In this document: piece after piece, positions 8,324 through 17,497 of the stretch | Numbering within the stretch: position 1 is the stretch's first letter | How the letters are laid out: each line of letters begins with the position of its first letter | Source of the DNA: Pleurocapsales cyanobacterium LEGE 10410 | GTDB taxonomy: Bacteria; Cyanobacteriota; Cyanobacteriia; Cyanobacteriales; Xenococcaceae | Length of the DNA stretch: 64,000 nt | Direction of reading: 5' to 3' | Assembly (NCBI GenBank): GCA_015207195.1 | Contig: JADEXJ010000008.1 | Span: forward strand, 1 to 64,000 | Position numbers and translations under genes: made by a program | The notes under the pieces: generated by a model | The model's database searches: none | Seen by the model: only the letters and a program-made list of their open reading frames with translations | Told to the model about the DNA's origin: nothing

Positions 8324-9928
8324 TCAGCCATTTACCTTGGCAAGTAGCTTATTTGAAATAGTTGCGGTCAATTCTACATCAAATTCTTCTTCAAACAGTT
8401 CTTTCTTATAACTTAGATTCCATAATTCTAAAGCACATCGATCGCCAACCTCTAGGGGTTGAATTTGAAGACAAACAGAATTATTATCGCTGTCGTATTG
8501 ACACTCTACTGCTGCGATCGCACCTTGGTTTCTGCGGTCTAAGGCAACTGCCAGTCTGAGAATGGCACTTAACTGTCTAACTATTGACTGATCCCGTTTA
8601 TGAGGCAGTTCGCTGTAGGGTGAGTGTTTTTTCTTGGGCTTGCTTTTACGGTGATAACGAGCAATATTGGCAATTAGTTCCAATTCTAGTTCGGTAAAGC
8701 CGAGTAATTCAGCATTACGAATTAAATAATATGAATGTTTGTGATGGGAAGAGTGGCTGACATAAACTCCACTATTATGCAAAATTGCTGCTGACCACAA
8801 TAGTTCTCTTTCTGCTGTATCCCAGGAGTGTAATTTATCTTGTAGCTGGTCAAAAATACTCAGGGCAAATTGTGCTACTCGCTCACTGTAATCTAGATCT
8901 ACATGGTACTTCTGAGCAATCTTAATTACATTGCGTTTTTTGACTTCGTTTTGATAGCGTAGTCGGCTACTAATCATACCACGAGCCAACATCCAATCAA
9001 CAATCATGCCCTCACGTAAAGCTCTTTCACAAATCGTGATTGAGTTGAGCTTGAGCATATTCATTGCTTCGAGTAGGATAACCCCTCCTGGTATGATAAT
9101 TTCCGCTCGTTTTTCAGAGAGACCAGACACATCGAGCCGTTCTTCATAGCTCAATTTTGACAGCTTTTTGACAATTTTTTCTACGTCTTTGTAGCTAATT
9201 TCATAGCCGTTGAGGGGATCGGGAACTGAGCCTAGTTCCTCTTTAGCATGAATTTCGGCTATAGTCTCAATAGTTCCAGAAGTACCAATAGTGCGGGGAA
9301 CCTCGTTCAACTGTAAATTCTGCCAAATTTCATCTACAGGACGTTCTAACATGCCTCGAATATAAGCCCGCAAAACCTTCAATTCGCCGTCATCGATCGG
9401 GTCGGTAGTGACAAATTCTTTGGCTAAACGAACTGCTCCAATCTTGGTACTGCTTAGAAAACGAGGTTCGTGAATATCTGCCAAGATCAGCTCTGTCGAG
9501 CCACCGCCAATATCAATAATAATATGAGGCTGTTCGTTGAAATCCATTCCTGACAGTACACCGAGATAGATTCGCCGAGCTTCCTCCCTACCAGAGATGA
9601 GATTAATTGTAATACCCATTTCAGCTTCAACCTGGCGGATAAAAGCCTCTCCATTTGGTGCTTCTCTAGTCGCACTAGTAGCGACGGCAATAATTTGGTT
9701 GGCATTAAAACTATTAGCTAACTCTTGACAACGTCTTAGGGTAGCTAGAGAACGTTCGATCGCTTCTGGGGTCAATTTGCCTGTTGCTGGGTCGCGATCG
9801 CCCAAGCGTACGGTGTCTTTTTCTTTAGCAACTACTGTAAAAGAGGGCAGAGAAGGCTCTATCTGCACGATTACCATATGGATAGAGTTAGTCCCAATAT
9901 CGATCGCTGCAATAATCTGTTTGTTCAT
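8324..9928 (-). CDS. ppx: exopolyphosphatase / pppGpp phosphohydrolase (Ppx/GppA)
   Basis: A 534-residue member of the Ppx/GppA family. It has the actin-like phosphate loops AAIDIGTNSIHMVI near the N-terminus and IIIDIGGGSTELI near residue 145, plus the LGAVRL-like IGAVRLAKEF segment. The C-terminal third carries the HD-type helical region (ILHNSGVYVSHSSHHKHSYYLI). Activity is expected on polyphosphate and possibly on pppGpp; the sequence cannot separate these. The frame is open 29 codons further upstream, but ATG 9928 gives the canonical MNKQIIAAIDIGTNS start. Its divergent neighbour is the plastoquinone prenyltransferase gene. Confidence 0.92.
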   Translation of the reverse strand: MNKQIIAAIDIGTNSIHMVIVQIEPSLPSFTVVAKEKDTVRLGDRDPATGKLTPEAIERSLATLRRCQELANSFNANQIIAVATSATREAPNGEAFIRQVEAEMGITINLISGREEARRIYLGVLSGMDFNEQPHIIIDIGGGSTELILADIHEPRFLSSTKIGAVRLAKEFVTTDPIDDGELKVLRAYIRGMLERPVDEIWQNLQLNEVPRTIGTSGTIETIAEIHAKEELGSVPDPLNGYEISYKDVEKIVKKLSKLSYEERLDVSGLSEKRAEIIIPGGVILLEAMNMLKLNSITICERALREGMIVDWMLARGMISSRLRYQNEVKKRNVIKIAQKYHVDLDYSERVAQFALSIFDQLQDKLHSWDTAERELLWSAAILHNSGVYVSHSSHHKHSYYLIRNAELLGFTELELELIANIARYHRKSKPKKKHSPYSELPHKRDQSIVRQLSAILRLAVALDRRNQGAIAAVECQYDSDNNSVCLQIQPLEVGDRCALELWNLSYKKELFEEEFDVELTATISNKLLAKVNG

Positions 9929-10146
9929 GTAGATGTATATGTCTCCTCTTTTTACGAGCGGAGCTAAATATAAAGTTAAAGGTGAAAAATATCGAAGAGC
10001 GATAACTTTCTTCAATCAAGATCTCAATTTTTATATAATTTTATAATCTCATGAATTTCGTTAAGGAAAGCGGGTAGTCTTAAAATTTTTAAATATTTAG
10101 CAACTTATTCTCGAAATTATTTACAAATAGGCAAAATAGATTGAAT

Positions 10147-11028
10147 ATGACTCAATATCAAGCAGAGAGCGAACCAACCTGGCAAACAGTAATTCGCCTT
10201 TTACGGTGGGACAAGCCTGCGGGCAGATTAATCTTAATGATACCTGCGTTGTGGGCGGTATTCCTAGCAGCAGCAGGAAAACCTCCTCTCCCTTTAGTGG
10301 GAGTGATCATGCTGGGTACTTTGGCTACTAGTGCAGCAGGTTGTGTGGTTAACGATTTATGGGATCGAGATCTCGATCCCCAGGTAGCCCGAACAAAATC
10401 TCGCCCTTTGGCATCTCGCGCCCTTTCGGTCAGAGTGGGAATCATTATTTTTGCGATCGCTTTAACTTGTGCTGCGATACTTGCTGTTTATCTCCAACCT
10501 CTTAGCTTTATTCTTTGTGTTGCTGCCGTACCCTTGATTGTTTTCTATCCTCTAGCCAAGCGAGTATTCCCCGTTCCTCAGTTAGTTTTATCCTTGGCAT
10601 GGGGTTTTGCAGTGTTGATTTGTTGGACGGCGGTAACGGGAAAAATTGAGCCTGCCACCTGGTTACTCTGGGGAGCTACGGTAACCTGGACACTAGGTTT
10701 TGATACGGGGTATGCCCTCAGCGATCGCGAAGATGATTTAAAAGTTGGGATCAATTCTAGCGCAATTTTTTTTGGTAAATATACCCCAGAAGCGATCGGC
10801 GTGTTCTACGGCATTACTGTTGGTTTGCTAGCTTATTTGGGAGTCAAACTATCTTTGCATCTGGCTTTTTGGTTGAGCCTGGCATTGGCTACGGTGGGCT
10901 GGATTTGGCAATATTTGACATTACGCAACCCTGACATCCAGCGTTCTACCTATGGCGAAGTCCTCAAGCAAAACGTTTGGTTGGGCTTTATTTTATTGGG
11001 CGGAATGATTTTAGGCTATCTGAGGTAA
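10147..11028 (+). CDS. ubiA: 4-hydroxybenzoate polyprenyltransferase for plastoquinone synthesis
   Basis: A 293-residue UbiA-superfamily membrane enzyme with about eight or nine hydrophobic segments. Both prenyl-diphosphate binding motifs are visible: NDLWDRDLDPQVARTKSRPL, and a second Asp-rich DREDDLKVGINS. In cyanobacteria the enzyme attaches a solanesyl chain to 4-hydroxybenzoate on the way to plastoquinone. ATG 10147 is preferred to the TTG two codons upstream. It is divergent from ppx and 89 bases upstream of psbK. Confidence 0.9.
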   Translation: MTQYQAESEPTWQTVIRLLRWDKPAGRLILMIPALWAVFLAAAGKPPLPLVGVIMLGTLATSAAGCVVNDLWDRDLDPQVARTKSRPLASRALSVRVGIIIFAIALTCAAILAVYLQPLSFILCVAAVPLIVFYPLAKRVFPVPQLVLSLAWGFAVLICWTAVTGKIEPATWLLWGATVTWTLGFDTGYALSDREDDLKVGINSSAIFFGKYTPEAIGVFYGITVGLLAYLGVKLSLHLAFWLSLALATVGWIWQYLTLRNPDIQRSTYGEVLKQNVWLGFILLGGMILGYLR

Positions 11029-11117
11029 AAGTCTCTCGTTAGCTAAAATCCTCAAACCAAATTATGATAATATTTTTACTATGTTTTAAGAAAATTGTTG
11101 GAAGGTATTATAGATAT

Positions 11118-11255
11118 ATGGAAGCTGCAATAATTTTGGCAGATTTGCCAGAAGCTTATGCTATGTTCAGACCTTTGGTAGATGTTCTGCCTATTATTCC
11201 CGTATTTTTCCTTGCGTTAGCTTTTGTTTGGCAAGCAGCAGTAGGATTTAAATAA
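11118..11255 (+). CDS. psbK: photosystem II protein PsbK
   Basis: A 45-residue precursor of the small PSII subunit PsbK, which sits next to CP43. After a short leader (MEAAIILA) comes the mature sequence KLPEAY-like [20 protein letters not shown] followed by one membrane helix ending [10 protein letters not shown]. The typical PsbK ending FxWQAAVGFR is conserved. The open frame extends 18 codons upstream, but ATG 11118 gives the correct precursor size. A terminator follows. Confidence 0.95.
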   Translation: MEAAIILADLPEAYAMFRPLVDVLPIIPVFFLALAFVWQAAVGFK

Positions 11256-11283
11256 ATTTAATTGGTTGTGTATTATTTGACGG

Positions 11284-11310
11284 GCATCCATCATTAGCTG
11301 GATGCTTTTT
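11284..11310 (+). terminator. Rho-independent terminator of psbK
   Basis: The stem GCATCCA pairs perfectly with TGGATGC across an eight-base loop, and five T residues follow. It lies 29 bases after the psbK stop and should end that transcript. Confidence 0.9.
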
Positions 11311-11505
11311 ATTTACCAAAACGAGTTGAGAAAACAGATTTAGTAGAATTTCTACTGTTTTAAAGGCTTGGTAAACGATAATATCTTAACTAGACGGTCA
11401 GACGCTCAGGTTGTCAATGAGGGCGACTTTCCGAGTTTCGTTTGTTACGCGGAATGATCTTTAGCTAGATCGTATAAGCTATTTATTAGCGTCTTAGGAG
11501 GTAAA

Positions 11506-11862
11506 ATGCAAACAGAATCTAGTGGTTTGGACAAGCAATCCTTACTTTCGGCTTTAGCTCATGGCTCAGTTTTTATCAGTGCGCTGGTTTTGTCTATAGG
11601 CATTCCCATCGCAATTCTTTATGTTTCTGAAGACACAATTGTTAAAGAAAATGCTAAAGAAGCAATTAATTTTCACCTTAATATTTGGCTAGTGGGAGGG
11701 ATCATTGCCATCCTAACTTTGTTAACCTTTGGTTTATTTGGCTTTGTATTTGGACCTATTTGGTTAGTTGTTCATTGGGGCTTGTCGCTCTGGGCAATTA
11801 TTCAGTGCTTACAAACCCCAGATCGAGCTTTTCGTTATCCGTTTATCTTCCGAGTAATTTAA
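11506..11862 (+). CDS. DUF4870-type small membrane protein
   Basis: A 118-residue membrane protein with three hydrophobic segments at about residues 12-45, 60-85 and 88-108. The pattern AHGSVFIS...EDTIVKENAKEAINFHLNIW, with an ALNFxL-like motif, and the closing CLQTPDRAFRYPFIFRVI are those of DUF4870/Tic20-like small membrane proteins. Function is unknown. A strong AGGAGG ribosome site sits five bases before ATG 11506. It stands alone between psbK and leftover psbA sequence. Confidence 0.85.
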   Translation: MQTESSGLDKQSLLSALAHGSVFISALVLSIGIPIAILYVSEDTIVKENAKEAINFHLNIWLVGGIIAILTLLTFGLFGFVFGPIWLVVHWGLSLWAIIQCLQTPDRAFRYPFIFRVI

Positions 11863-11865
11863 CGT

Positions 11866-11952
11866 TCACAGGGTGAACATAAACCAAGTACCGATAATGA
11901 AGGCAACGTAGGCGATCGCGACAATAGTATAAGCTGCGGTGTTAGTAAGCAT
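11866..11952 (-). CDS. possible 28-residue single-helix membrane peptide
   Basis: A 28-codon frame starts with ATG at 11952 and stops at 11866, four bases from the end of the convergent DUF4870 gene. The product starts MLTNTAAYTIVA and is one hydrophobic helix ending WFMFTL, which is the size and shape of small photosystem or NDH subunits. I do not recognise it as a known one. There is no clear Shine-Dalgarno site. It lies just beyond the psbA remnant and its terminator, on the same strand. Confidence 0.4.
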   Translation of the reverse strand: MLTNTAAYTIVAIAYVAFIIGTWFMFTL

Positions 11953-12060
11953 GGCTGTTTTTTCAAGTTAAAGCTATATTCCGCCACTGATGCTAACACC
12001 TGTTTTGAAGAACTGGGGAATAATTTCTGACTTAGAAACAAGTCAATTTCAAGCTCCAAA

Positions 12061-12096
12061 AAAAAACGCCCCCCAAATCAATGGAGAGCGTTTTTT
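12061..12096 (-). terminator. terminator of the vanished psbA gene, now behind leuC
   Basis: The outer arms AAAAAACGC and GCGTTTTTT are complementary, with a nearly complementary inner CCCCC/GGAGA part. On the minus strand a run of T follows the stem. It lies 39 bases after the stop codon of the psbA tail and should now terminate leuC transcripts. Confidence 0.8.
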
Positions 12097-12134
12097 CTAA
12101 TTAACTATTTCTAGTTTGAGTAACTCAACTCAAC

Positions 12135-12200
12135 TTAACCGTTGATTGCAGGAGCAGTTAATGCTACAGGAGCAGCTTCAGTGCTTGCCAAGTCTAATAG
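12135..12200 (-). pseudogene. psbA: C-terminal remnant of psbA (photosystem II D1 protein)
   Basis: Reading on the minus strand, the 21 codons before a TAA encode a leucine and then LDLASTEAAPVAL and TAPAING. This is the end of cyanobacterial D1: LDLA is the mature C-terminus that binds the manganese cluster, and the rest is the extension removed by CtpA. Just upstream, AACTCCTATTAGACTTG still resembles the AAC-TTC-CCT-TTA-GAC-TTG of an intact psbA but with small deletions. Then the leuC stop is reached, 13 bases from the first recognisable codon. No initiation signal exists, so it cannot make D1. The homology is recognised by eye. Confidence 0.85.
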
Positions 12201-12212
12201 GAGTTACTTTAG

Positions 12213-13616
12213 CTATACCAATTCCCTAACGTCGGTAATCTGACCTTTGACGGCTGCTGCTACTACCATTGCGGGACTCATCAGTAGCGTTCTCCCAGTA
12301 GAAGAACCTTGGCGACCTTTAAAGTTACGATTAGAAGAAGAAGCACTAATTTGCTCTCCCTCTAACTTATCTGGATTCATTGCCAAACACATCGAACAAC
12401 CAGGTTCACGCCATTCAAATCCAGCCTGCTTAAAGATTTTATCAAGACCTTCGGCTTCCGCTTCTTGCTTGACCCGTTCTGAACCAGGAACGACAAAGGC
12501 TTTAACTTCTGATGCCACATGATGTCCTTGAGCCACCTTAGCTGCTTCTCTCAAATCGCTAATTCTGCCATTGGTACAGCTACCAATAAAGCAAACATCG
12601 ACTTTTGTTCCTTTAACAGGTTTGCCTGGAGTTAACTTCATGTAACTATAGGCTTCTTTAGCGATCGCGCGATCGCCTGGGGGTAGTTCGTCAGCAACGG
12701 GAATAGTCTCACTAATACCCAATCCTTGTCCTGGTGTAATTCCCCAAGTTACGGTGGGTTCGATCTCAGCAGCAGCAAAAGTCACCACATCGTCATAAAC
12801 CGCATCATCATCACTACGAATACTGCGCCACCATTCAACTGCTCGATCCCAGGCTTCTCCTTGGGGCGCAAAGTCTTTACCCTTGAGATAGGCAAAAGTA
12901 GTTTCGTCAGGATTAACATAACCACAACGCGCACCACCCTCAATAGACATATTGCAAACGGTCATGCGCTCTTCCATACTCATTGCTTCAAAGGTAGAGC
13001 CAGCAAATTCATAAGCATAACCTACGCCACCCTTAACACCTAGCTGGCGAATTATGTGCAAAATTACATCTTTGGCAAAAACGCCGTGGGGTAGCTTACC
13101 GTTTATTTCAATTTTGCGAACTTTTAGTTTAGCCAAAGCCAGGGTTTGGGAAGCCAAAACGTCTCTTACCTGAGAAGTCCCAATGCCAAAAGCGATCGCC
13201 CCAAATGCCCCATGAGTAGAAGTATGAGAATCGCCACAGGCAACAGTCATCCCTGGTTGAGTTAGACCTTGTTCTGGCGCAATGACGTGTACTATGCCTT
13301 GGTTTCCTGAACCAACGTTATAAAATTTAATACCATAGTCTTTAGTGTTTTGTTCCAAGGCTTGAATCATCTCTTCTGCTAGGACATCGACAAAAGGACG
13401 GGCTTGATTATCCGTAGGAACAATGTGATCTACCGTAGCGACTGTTCTTTCTGGAAACAATACTTTAAGATTTCTTTCCCGCAGCATGGCAAAAGCTTGA
13501 GGACTTGTTACTTCGTGAATCAAATGCAAACCTATAAATAGCTGGGTTTGACCAGAAGGTAATGTACCGACGGTATGTAAATCCCAAACTTTATCAAATA
13601 ATGTTCCCTTGCTCAT
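12213..13616 (-). CDS. leuC: 3-isopropylmalate dehydratase large subunit
   Basis: A 467-residue LeuC, the aconitase-family large subunit that with LeuD isomerises 2- to 3-isopropylmalate in leucine synthesis. The iron-sulfur cluster cysteines are visible in FIGSCTNGR and [12 protein letters not shown]. The substrate-binding [22 protein letters not shown] is intact. Length is normal and [12 protein letters not shown] is the standard start. leuD is not adjacent. The 3' end abuts a psbA remnant, so the present 3' UTR was acquired by a rearrangement. Confidence 0.97.
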   Translation of the reverse strand: MSKGTLFDKVWDLHTVGTLPSGQTQLFIGLHLIHEVTSPQAFAMLRERNLKVLFPERTVATVDHIVPTDNQARPFVDVLAEEMIQALEQNTKDYGIKFYNVGSGNQGIVHVIAPEQGLTQPGMTVACGDSHTSTHGAFGAIAFGIGTSQVRDVLASQTLALAKLKVRKIEINGKLPHGVFAKDVILHIIRQLGVKGGVGYAYEFAGSTFEAMSMEERMTVCNMSIEGGARCGYVNPDETTFAYLKGKDFAPQGEAWDRAVEWWRSIRSDDDAVYDDVVTFAAAEIEPTVTWGITPGQGLGISETIPVADELPPGDRAIAKEAYSYMKLTPGKPVKGTKVDVCFIGSCTNGRISDLREAAKVAQGHHVASEVKAFVVPGSERVKQEAEAEGLDKIFKQAGFEWREPGCSMCLAMNPDKLEGEQISASSSNRNFKGRQGSSTGRTLLMSPAMVVAAAVKGQITDVRELV

Positions 13617-13876
13617 ATAACCAACTGCTGCTGATGAACTTTATAAAAGTATTCGTCGTCTATTTTACATTTTTTATTCTCGGTACGACCTAATTTTTGC
13701 TGAATTACTTTTTGGTTGAGATGCGATCGCCAATCCCAACCCAGGGACTCAAATCGAGTAAATCTCTTTAAGATCAACGTGTTGTTTACGGTTGCGCAAA
13801 TAGCCAAACAAAAGCAGCACCCATCATGAGTACTGCTGATATCATCGTTCGATTATTGAACCGAAGCAGTTTTGAT

Positions 13877-15727
13877 TTATGCTAGAGATGCCATTTTCAC
13901 ATCATTATTAGCCAAAACATCTTGTAGTTCATCTGCTTCTACTGTTTCTTTTTCAATCAGCATTTGCGCTAGACGATCTAGGATGTGACGGTTCTCAGTT
14001 AAAACTTTCTTGGCACGACTATATGCTTGATCGACATAGTTACGAACTTCTTCATCGATCGCTGCTGCGGTTTCATTAGAAAAATCGCGGTCAGAAGCAA
14101 TATCGCGACCCATAAAGACGTTGCCGTTTTGACGACCCAAAGCTACAGGACCTAAGCGATCGCTCATGCCAAAGCGAGTTACCATTTGGCGAGCTACTCT
14201 AGTTACCTGCTGTAGGTCATTAGAAGCACCAGTGGTAACTTCTTCTTCACCATAGATAATCTCTTCAGCTAAACGACCACCCAAAGCAACCGCCATTTGG
14301 TTTTGTAGATAGGAACGGGAATATAAACCAGACTCCATGCGCTCTTCACTAGGAGTAAACCAAGTCAAACCACCAGCACGCCCGCGAGGAATAATGCTAA
14401 TTTTTTGTACTGGGTCGTAATCTGGCATTAACGCGCCAACCAAAGCGTGACCAGCCTCATGATATGCGACTAATTCTTTGCGCTTTTCGCTCATGACGCG
14501 GTTTTTCTTCTCTGGACCAGCCATCACGCGATCGATCGCGTCGTTAATTTCATCCATGGAAATTTCAGTCAAGCTGCGACGAGCTGCCAAAATTGCTGCT
14601 TCGTTAAGTAGGTTAGCTAAGTCTGCCCCCGTAAAACCAGGAGTACGACGAGCAATCTTATTAAGATCTACGTCTTTAGCTAGTGTTTTACCACGAGCAT
14701 GAACGTTGAGAATTTCCTGACGACCTGAGTAGTCTGGACGATCTACTACTACCTGGCGGTCGAAACGACCAGGACGCATCAAGGCTGAATCTAGGACATC
14801 AGGACGGTTAGTAGCAGCAATCAAGATGATCCCAGTGTTGCCTTCAAAACCATCCATTTCGGTAAGAAGCTGGTTGAGGGTTTGTTCGCGCTCATCGTTA
14901 CCACCGCCTAGACCCGCGCCACGCTGACGACCAACAGCATCGATCTCATCAATAAAGACAATACAGGGTGCATTAGCTTTAGCTTGCTCGAACAGGTCGC
15001 GGACGCGAGAAGCACCTACCCCAACAAACATTTCGACGAATTCTGAACCAGAAATACTAAAGAAAGGTACGCCAGCTTCACCTGCAACTGCTTTGGCAAG
15101 TAGAGTTTTACCTGTTCCAGGAGGTCCGACTAGCAATACACCTTTAGGAATTTTGGCTCCAATAGCTGTAAAGCGATCGGCATTTTTGAGAAAGTCTACT
15201 ACCTCAGTTAGCTCTAGTTTTGCCTGCTCGATCCCAGCAACGTCACCAAAGGTTACTTGGGTTTTGGGTTCCATCTGTACTCTTGCTTTGGATTTGCCAA
15301 AGTTCATTGCTTGAGAACCAGGACCACTTTGCGCTCTTCTAAGTAGGAAAAATAATCCAACTAGCAGCAAGATGGGGAACAAGAGGCTACTTAAGGCTCT
15401 AAACAACCATCCTTCATCGCCTTGGGGTAATACGGCAATATCCACGCCATTATCACTCAAAATATCAATTAATTGAGGATCGTTGGGCAGATTAACTAAA
15501 ATAGGCGTTCCTTCTCGGTCTATAACCTGCGCTCTAGTGCGATCGGCATTAATTTTAACTGTTTCTACTTTGTTGTTTTGAACTTCGTCAATCAACCTAC
15601 TGTAGGGCCAAGTCTGATTAGCTTGCGGTTGCTTATCTAAAAAGGCAGTACCTAAAGCAACTACTACTATGGCTAACAAGACATACAGTCCTGCATTACG
15701 CCACTTTTTATTGTTATCTTTGCTCAC
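13877..15727 (-). CDS. ftsH: ATP-dependent zinc metalloprotease FtsH
   Basis: A 616-residue FtsH. It has a first membrane helix ([20 protein letters not shown]), a short lumenal or periplasmic domain, a second helix ([17 protein letters not shown]), then the AAA+ domain with GPPGTGKT and [16 protein letters not shown], the arginine-finger region RPGRFDRQ, and the zinc motif HEAGH. GTG 15727 is chosen although the frame opens earlier: GGAGG lies eight bases upstream, and [16 protein letters not shown] is the usual N-terminus. It appears closer to the FtsH1/FtsH3 branch than to FtsH4. A second ftsH lies at about 53 kb. Confidence 0.95.
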   Translation of the reverse strand: MSKDNNKKWRNAGLYVLLAIVVVALGTAFLDKQPQANQTWPYSRLIDEVQNNKVETVKINADRTRAQVIDREGTPILVNLPNDPQLIDILSDNGVDIAVLPQGDEGWLFRALSSLLFPILLLVGLFFLLRRAQSGPGSQAMNFGKSKARVQMEPKTQVTFGDVAGIEQAKLELTEVVDFLKNADRFTAIGAKIPKGVLLVGPPGTGKTLLAKAVAGEAGVPFFSISGSEFVEMFVGVGASRVRDLFEQAKANAPCIVFIDEIDAVGRQRGAGLGGGNDEREQTLNQLLTEMDGFEGNTGIILIAATNRPDVLDSALMRPGRFDRQVVVDRPDYSGRQEILNVHARGKTLAKDVDLNKIARRTPGFTGADLANLLNEAAILAARRSLTEISMDEINDAIDRVMAGPEKKNRVMSEKRKELVAYHEAGHALVGALMPDYDPVQKISIIPRGRAGGLTWFTPSEERMESGLYSRSYLQNQMAVALGGRLAEEIIYGEEEVTTGASNDLQQVTRVARQMVTRFGMSDRLGPVALGRQNGNVFMGRDIASDRDFSNETAAAIDEEVRNYVDQAYSRAKKVLTENRHILDRLAQMLIEKETVEADELQDVLANNDVKMASLA

Positions 15728-16317
15728 TCTGACAGCCTCCCTTAGCTGAAGATTAAGAATTTTTATTGTTATTTTAACGAGTGTTACCTTGTTATTCTCC
15801 AAAGACTGAAGAGTAATCTTTGACTGGATACGCTGAGATCATCAGCCCAATCGATTAAGGTTTAAGCTCTGTAAAGACAAAGGAATACTAGTATCTATTA
15901 TTTTTACTCAAACGTTGTTAACTTATGTTAACGTTTCTCAGGAAATATTTACCAGATATTTTCTGGAAATTAGAAAAATTTTAAATTTAGCTGGAAAATT
16001 AATTGATGAAAGCCCTGTATTTGAATAGCTTCTAGCATTATATGCTAATATACCAGGCTATTGATTAATAATAAGCGATTCTAGAGCGGTCTCTGGATAA
16101 TGCATATTACATTGGCAGCTTTTTATTGTAGGGAGAAAGCTCTTGGTAGATATATTATAACCGCTATGGGCGATCGCTCTAGCCAGCTAAGTTTAATTAC
16201 TGTGATTGTCAGAGATTACTCCGCCTTAAAAAGACGGAGCCTGCTCTGACCGTTGGTAAAAATGATGGCAAATAGACATCTACCATCACCACTAATTTTT
16301 TATTTTGTAAAAAATAT
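15728..16317. other. long AT-rich spacer upstream of ftsH
   Basis: This 590-base stretch holds the ftsH promoter region on its left. At 16208-16250 there is a strong nested inverted repeat, listed separately. No coding frame of interest was seen on either strand. Confidence 0.5.
16208..16250. repeat. nested inverted repeat (candidate RNA hairpin)
   Basis: GTCAGAG (16208) pairs with CTCTGAC (ending 16250), and inside it CTCCG pairs with CGGAG around an 11-base A-rich loop. Internal bulges are ATTA and CCTG. No T-run follows on the plus strand. On the minus strand it is about 70 bases beyond the end of the unknown 163-residue gene and could protect or end that message. Confidence 0.65.
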
Positions 16318-16809
16318 TTACGAGCGAATTAAGCTCCAACCTCTACTACATTTGACTTTTCCCTGAATTACGGTGTTGAGATATTGTAATCTTATACCAT
16401 ACTTACTACCTAGCTCTTTGGCAGTGCAGTATTCTGAAATATTTCTTTTTTCATTTTTCCAGTTATAGCTATCGTGATATAGGTATTCATCTATCTGCCT
16501 TGGGGAAGACGGCACTGCTATTGACGACGAAGGGACTAGTCCAGTAGCTGAATCTTCAATTAACACCACTTGAGCAGTTAGTTTACCAATTTCTGGATTG
16601 GTAGCTGCCAAATTTAATCTTTTAATTCCATCTTTTACGGTAAGTTTCTTCATGCCAAATCGACTTTTTGTACCATCAGTAGAAAAAACAATTGGATTTA
16701 TCACACCAAGTTCTAAGAGGCTACTAGCCAATTCGGAATTGCTGTAATCTTCTGTAGGGACTAGAAGAGTTAGGTCTTTTAATGTAGCTTGATAGGTAAT
16801 CTGTTTCAT
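16318..16809 (-). CDS. unknown 163-residue protein with possible ParB-like and HTH parts
   Basis: I do not recognise this as a named family. Residues about 20-88 (YSNSELASSLLELGVINPIVF, then KRLNLAATNPEIGKLTAQVVLI) loosely follow the ParB/Srx pattern: 'no/partial set of terms, then more-or-less one output value'. After a Ser/Pro-rich linker, the last 40 residues (TAKELGSKYGIRLQYLNTVIQG...CSRGWSL) resemble a short helix-turn-helix of the NUMOD kind found in homing-nuclease accessory segments. Both suggestions are by eye only. It is isolated, with about 500 and 690 bases of non-coding DNA around it. Confidence 0.65.
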   Translation of the reverse strand: MKQITYQATLKDLTLLVPTEDYSNSELASSLLELGVINPIVFSTDGTKSRFGMKKLTVKDGIKRLNLAATNPEIGKLTAQVVLIEDSATGLVPSSSIAVPSSPRQIDEYLYHDSYNWKNEKRNISEYCTAKELGSKYGIRLQYLNTVIQGKVKCSRGWSLIRS

Positions 16810-17497
16810 GATTGGCTAAATTTTGTCACTATGTAGTAGTGAGAACATCAATCAGAAATATTCTTGGTAGTGCGCTCTAAGTGACAATTAGGATCGTTTG
16901 CTCTGGAATAACAGCTAGGTAATCTCGTTCTCATAAAGTTTCTAGCATCCAGAGTCAAAATAATTTAATTGGTTGTTAAGGTCGGGAAGTAATATTTCCA
17001 ATTATCACGCGATGCAATCTCAAGAAATCTCTAGGTATAAATCTTCAATAAAATGAGGACTTGCCCCCCCACATTGTATTGATCTACGCAATTTCACTCA
17101 TCAGTATATTTACTAATTTTTGTAATATTTAACAAAACTTTTATAAATAACCCAAGAAATAAGAAATAATTGCTGAAGATGGCATGGTCAAGAATAGTAT
17201 TTTGCTTCGAGAAAAAACAGTTCCTTAACTAGCTCGTTGATAAATTTTCGCTCTAACTATCTATAAACCCATATATTTCAATGTGGAGCTAGAGATCGCT
17301 TTGACAAGACAATTAAGTATAAATTCTTAGTTTACGTAAATTCAACATTTTAATTTTATTATTTGACTTATAGTTATTTTGAAAAATGCTCTTCAAAAAC
17401 GAGTAAACAATTTTGATTTCGATAAGATTCTCAGTTTAGTTAGAGATTAGGGTCAACAAATAGCCATCCATTCAAGTTCACTCCTCGCACAACAACC
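16810..17497. other. long AT-rich spacer before the GGDEF-EAL regulator
   Basis: This 688-base stretch lies between divergent genes and should hold both promoters. I see no convincing small gene, tandem repeat or terminator. The first 30 bases, next to the unknown gene, contain a CACTATGTAGTAGTG palindrome (around 16830) that could be an operator, which is speculative. Confidence 0.4.

Noticed and set aside
13613-13807. 64-codon minus-strand frame upstream of leuC
   Set aside because: The sequence is unlike a protein family, overlaps the leuC start and has no ribosome site.
13795-13855. 19-codon hydrophobic minus-strand frame between leuC and ftsH
   Set aside because: It is too short, lacks a ribosome site and matches no small photosystem subunit that I know.
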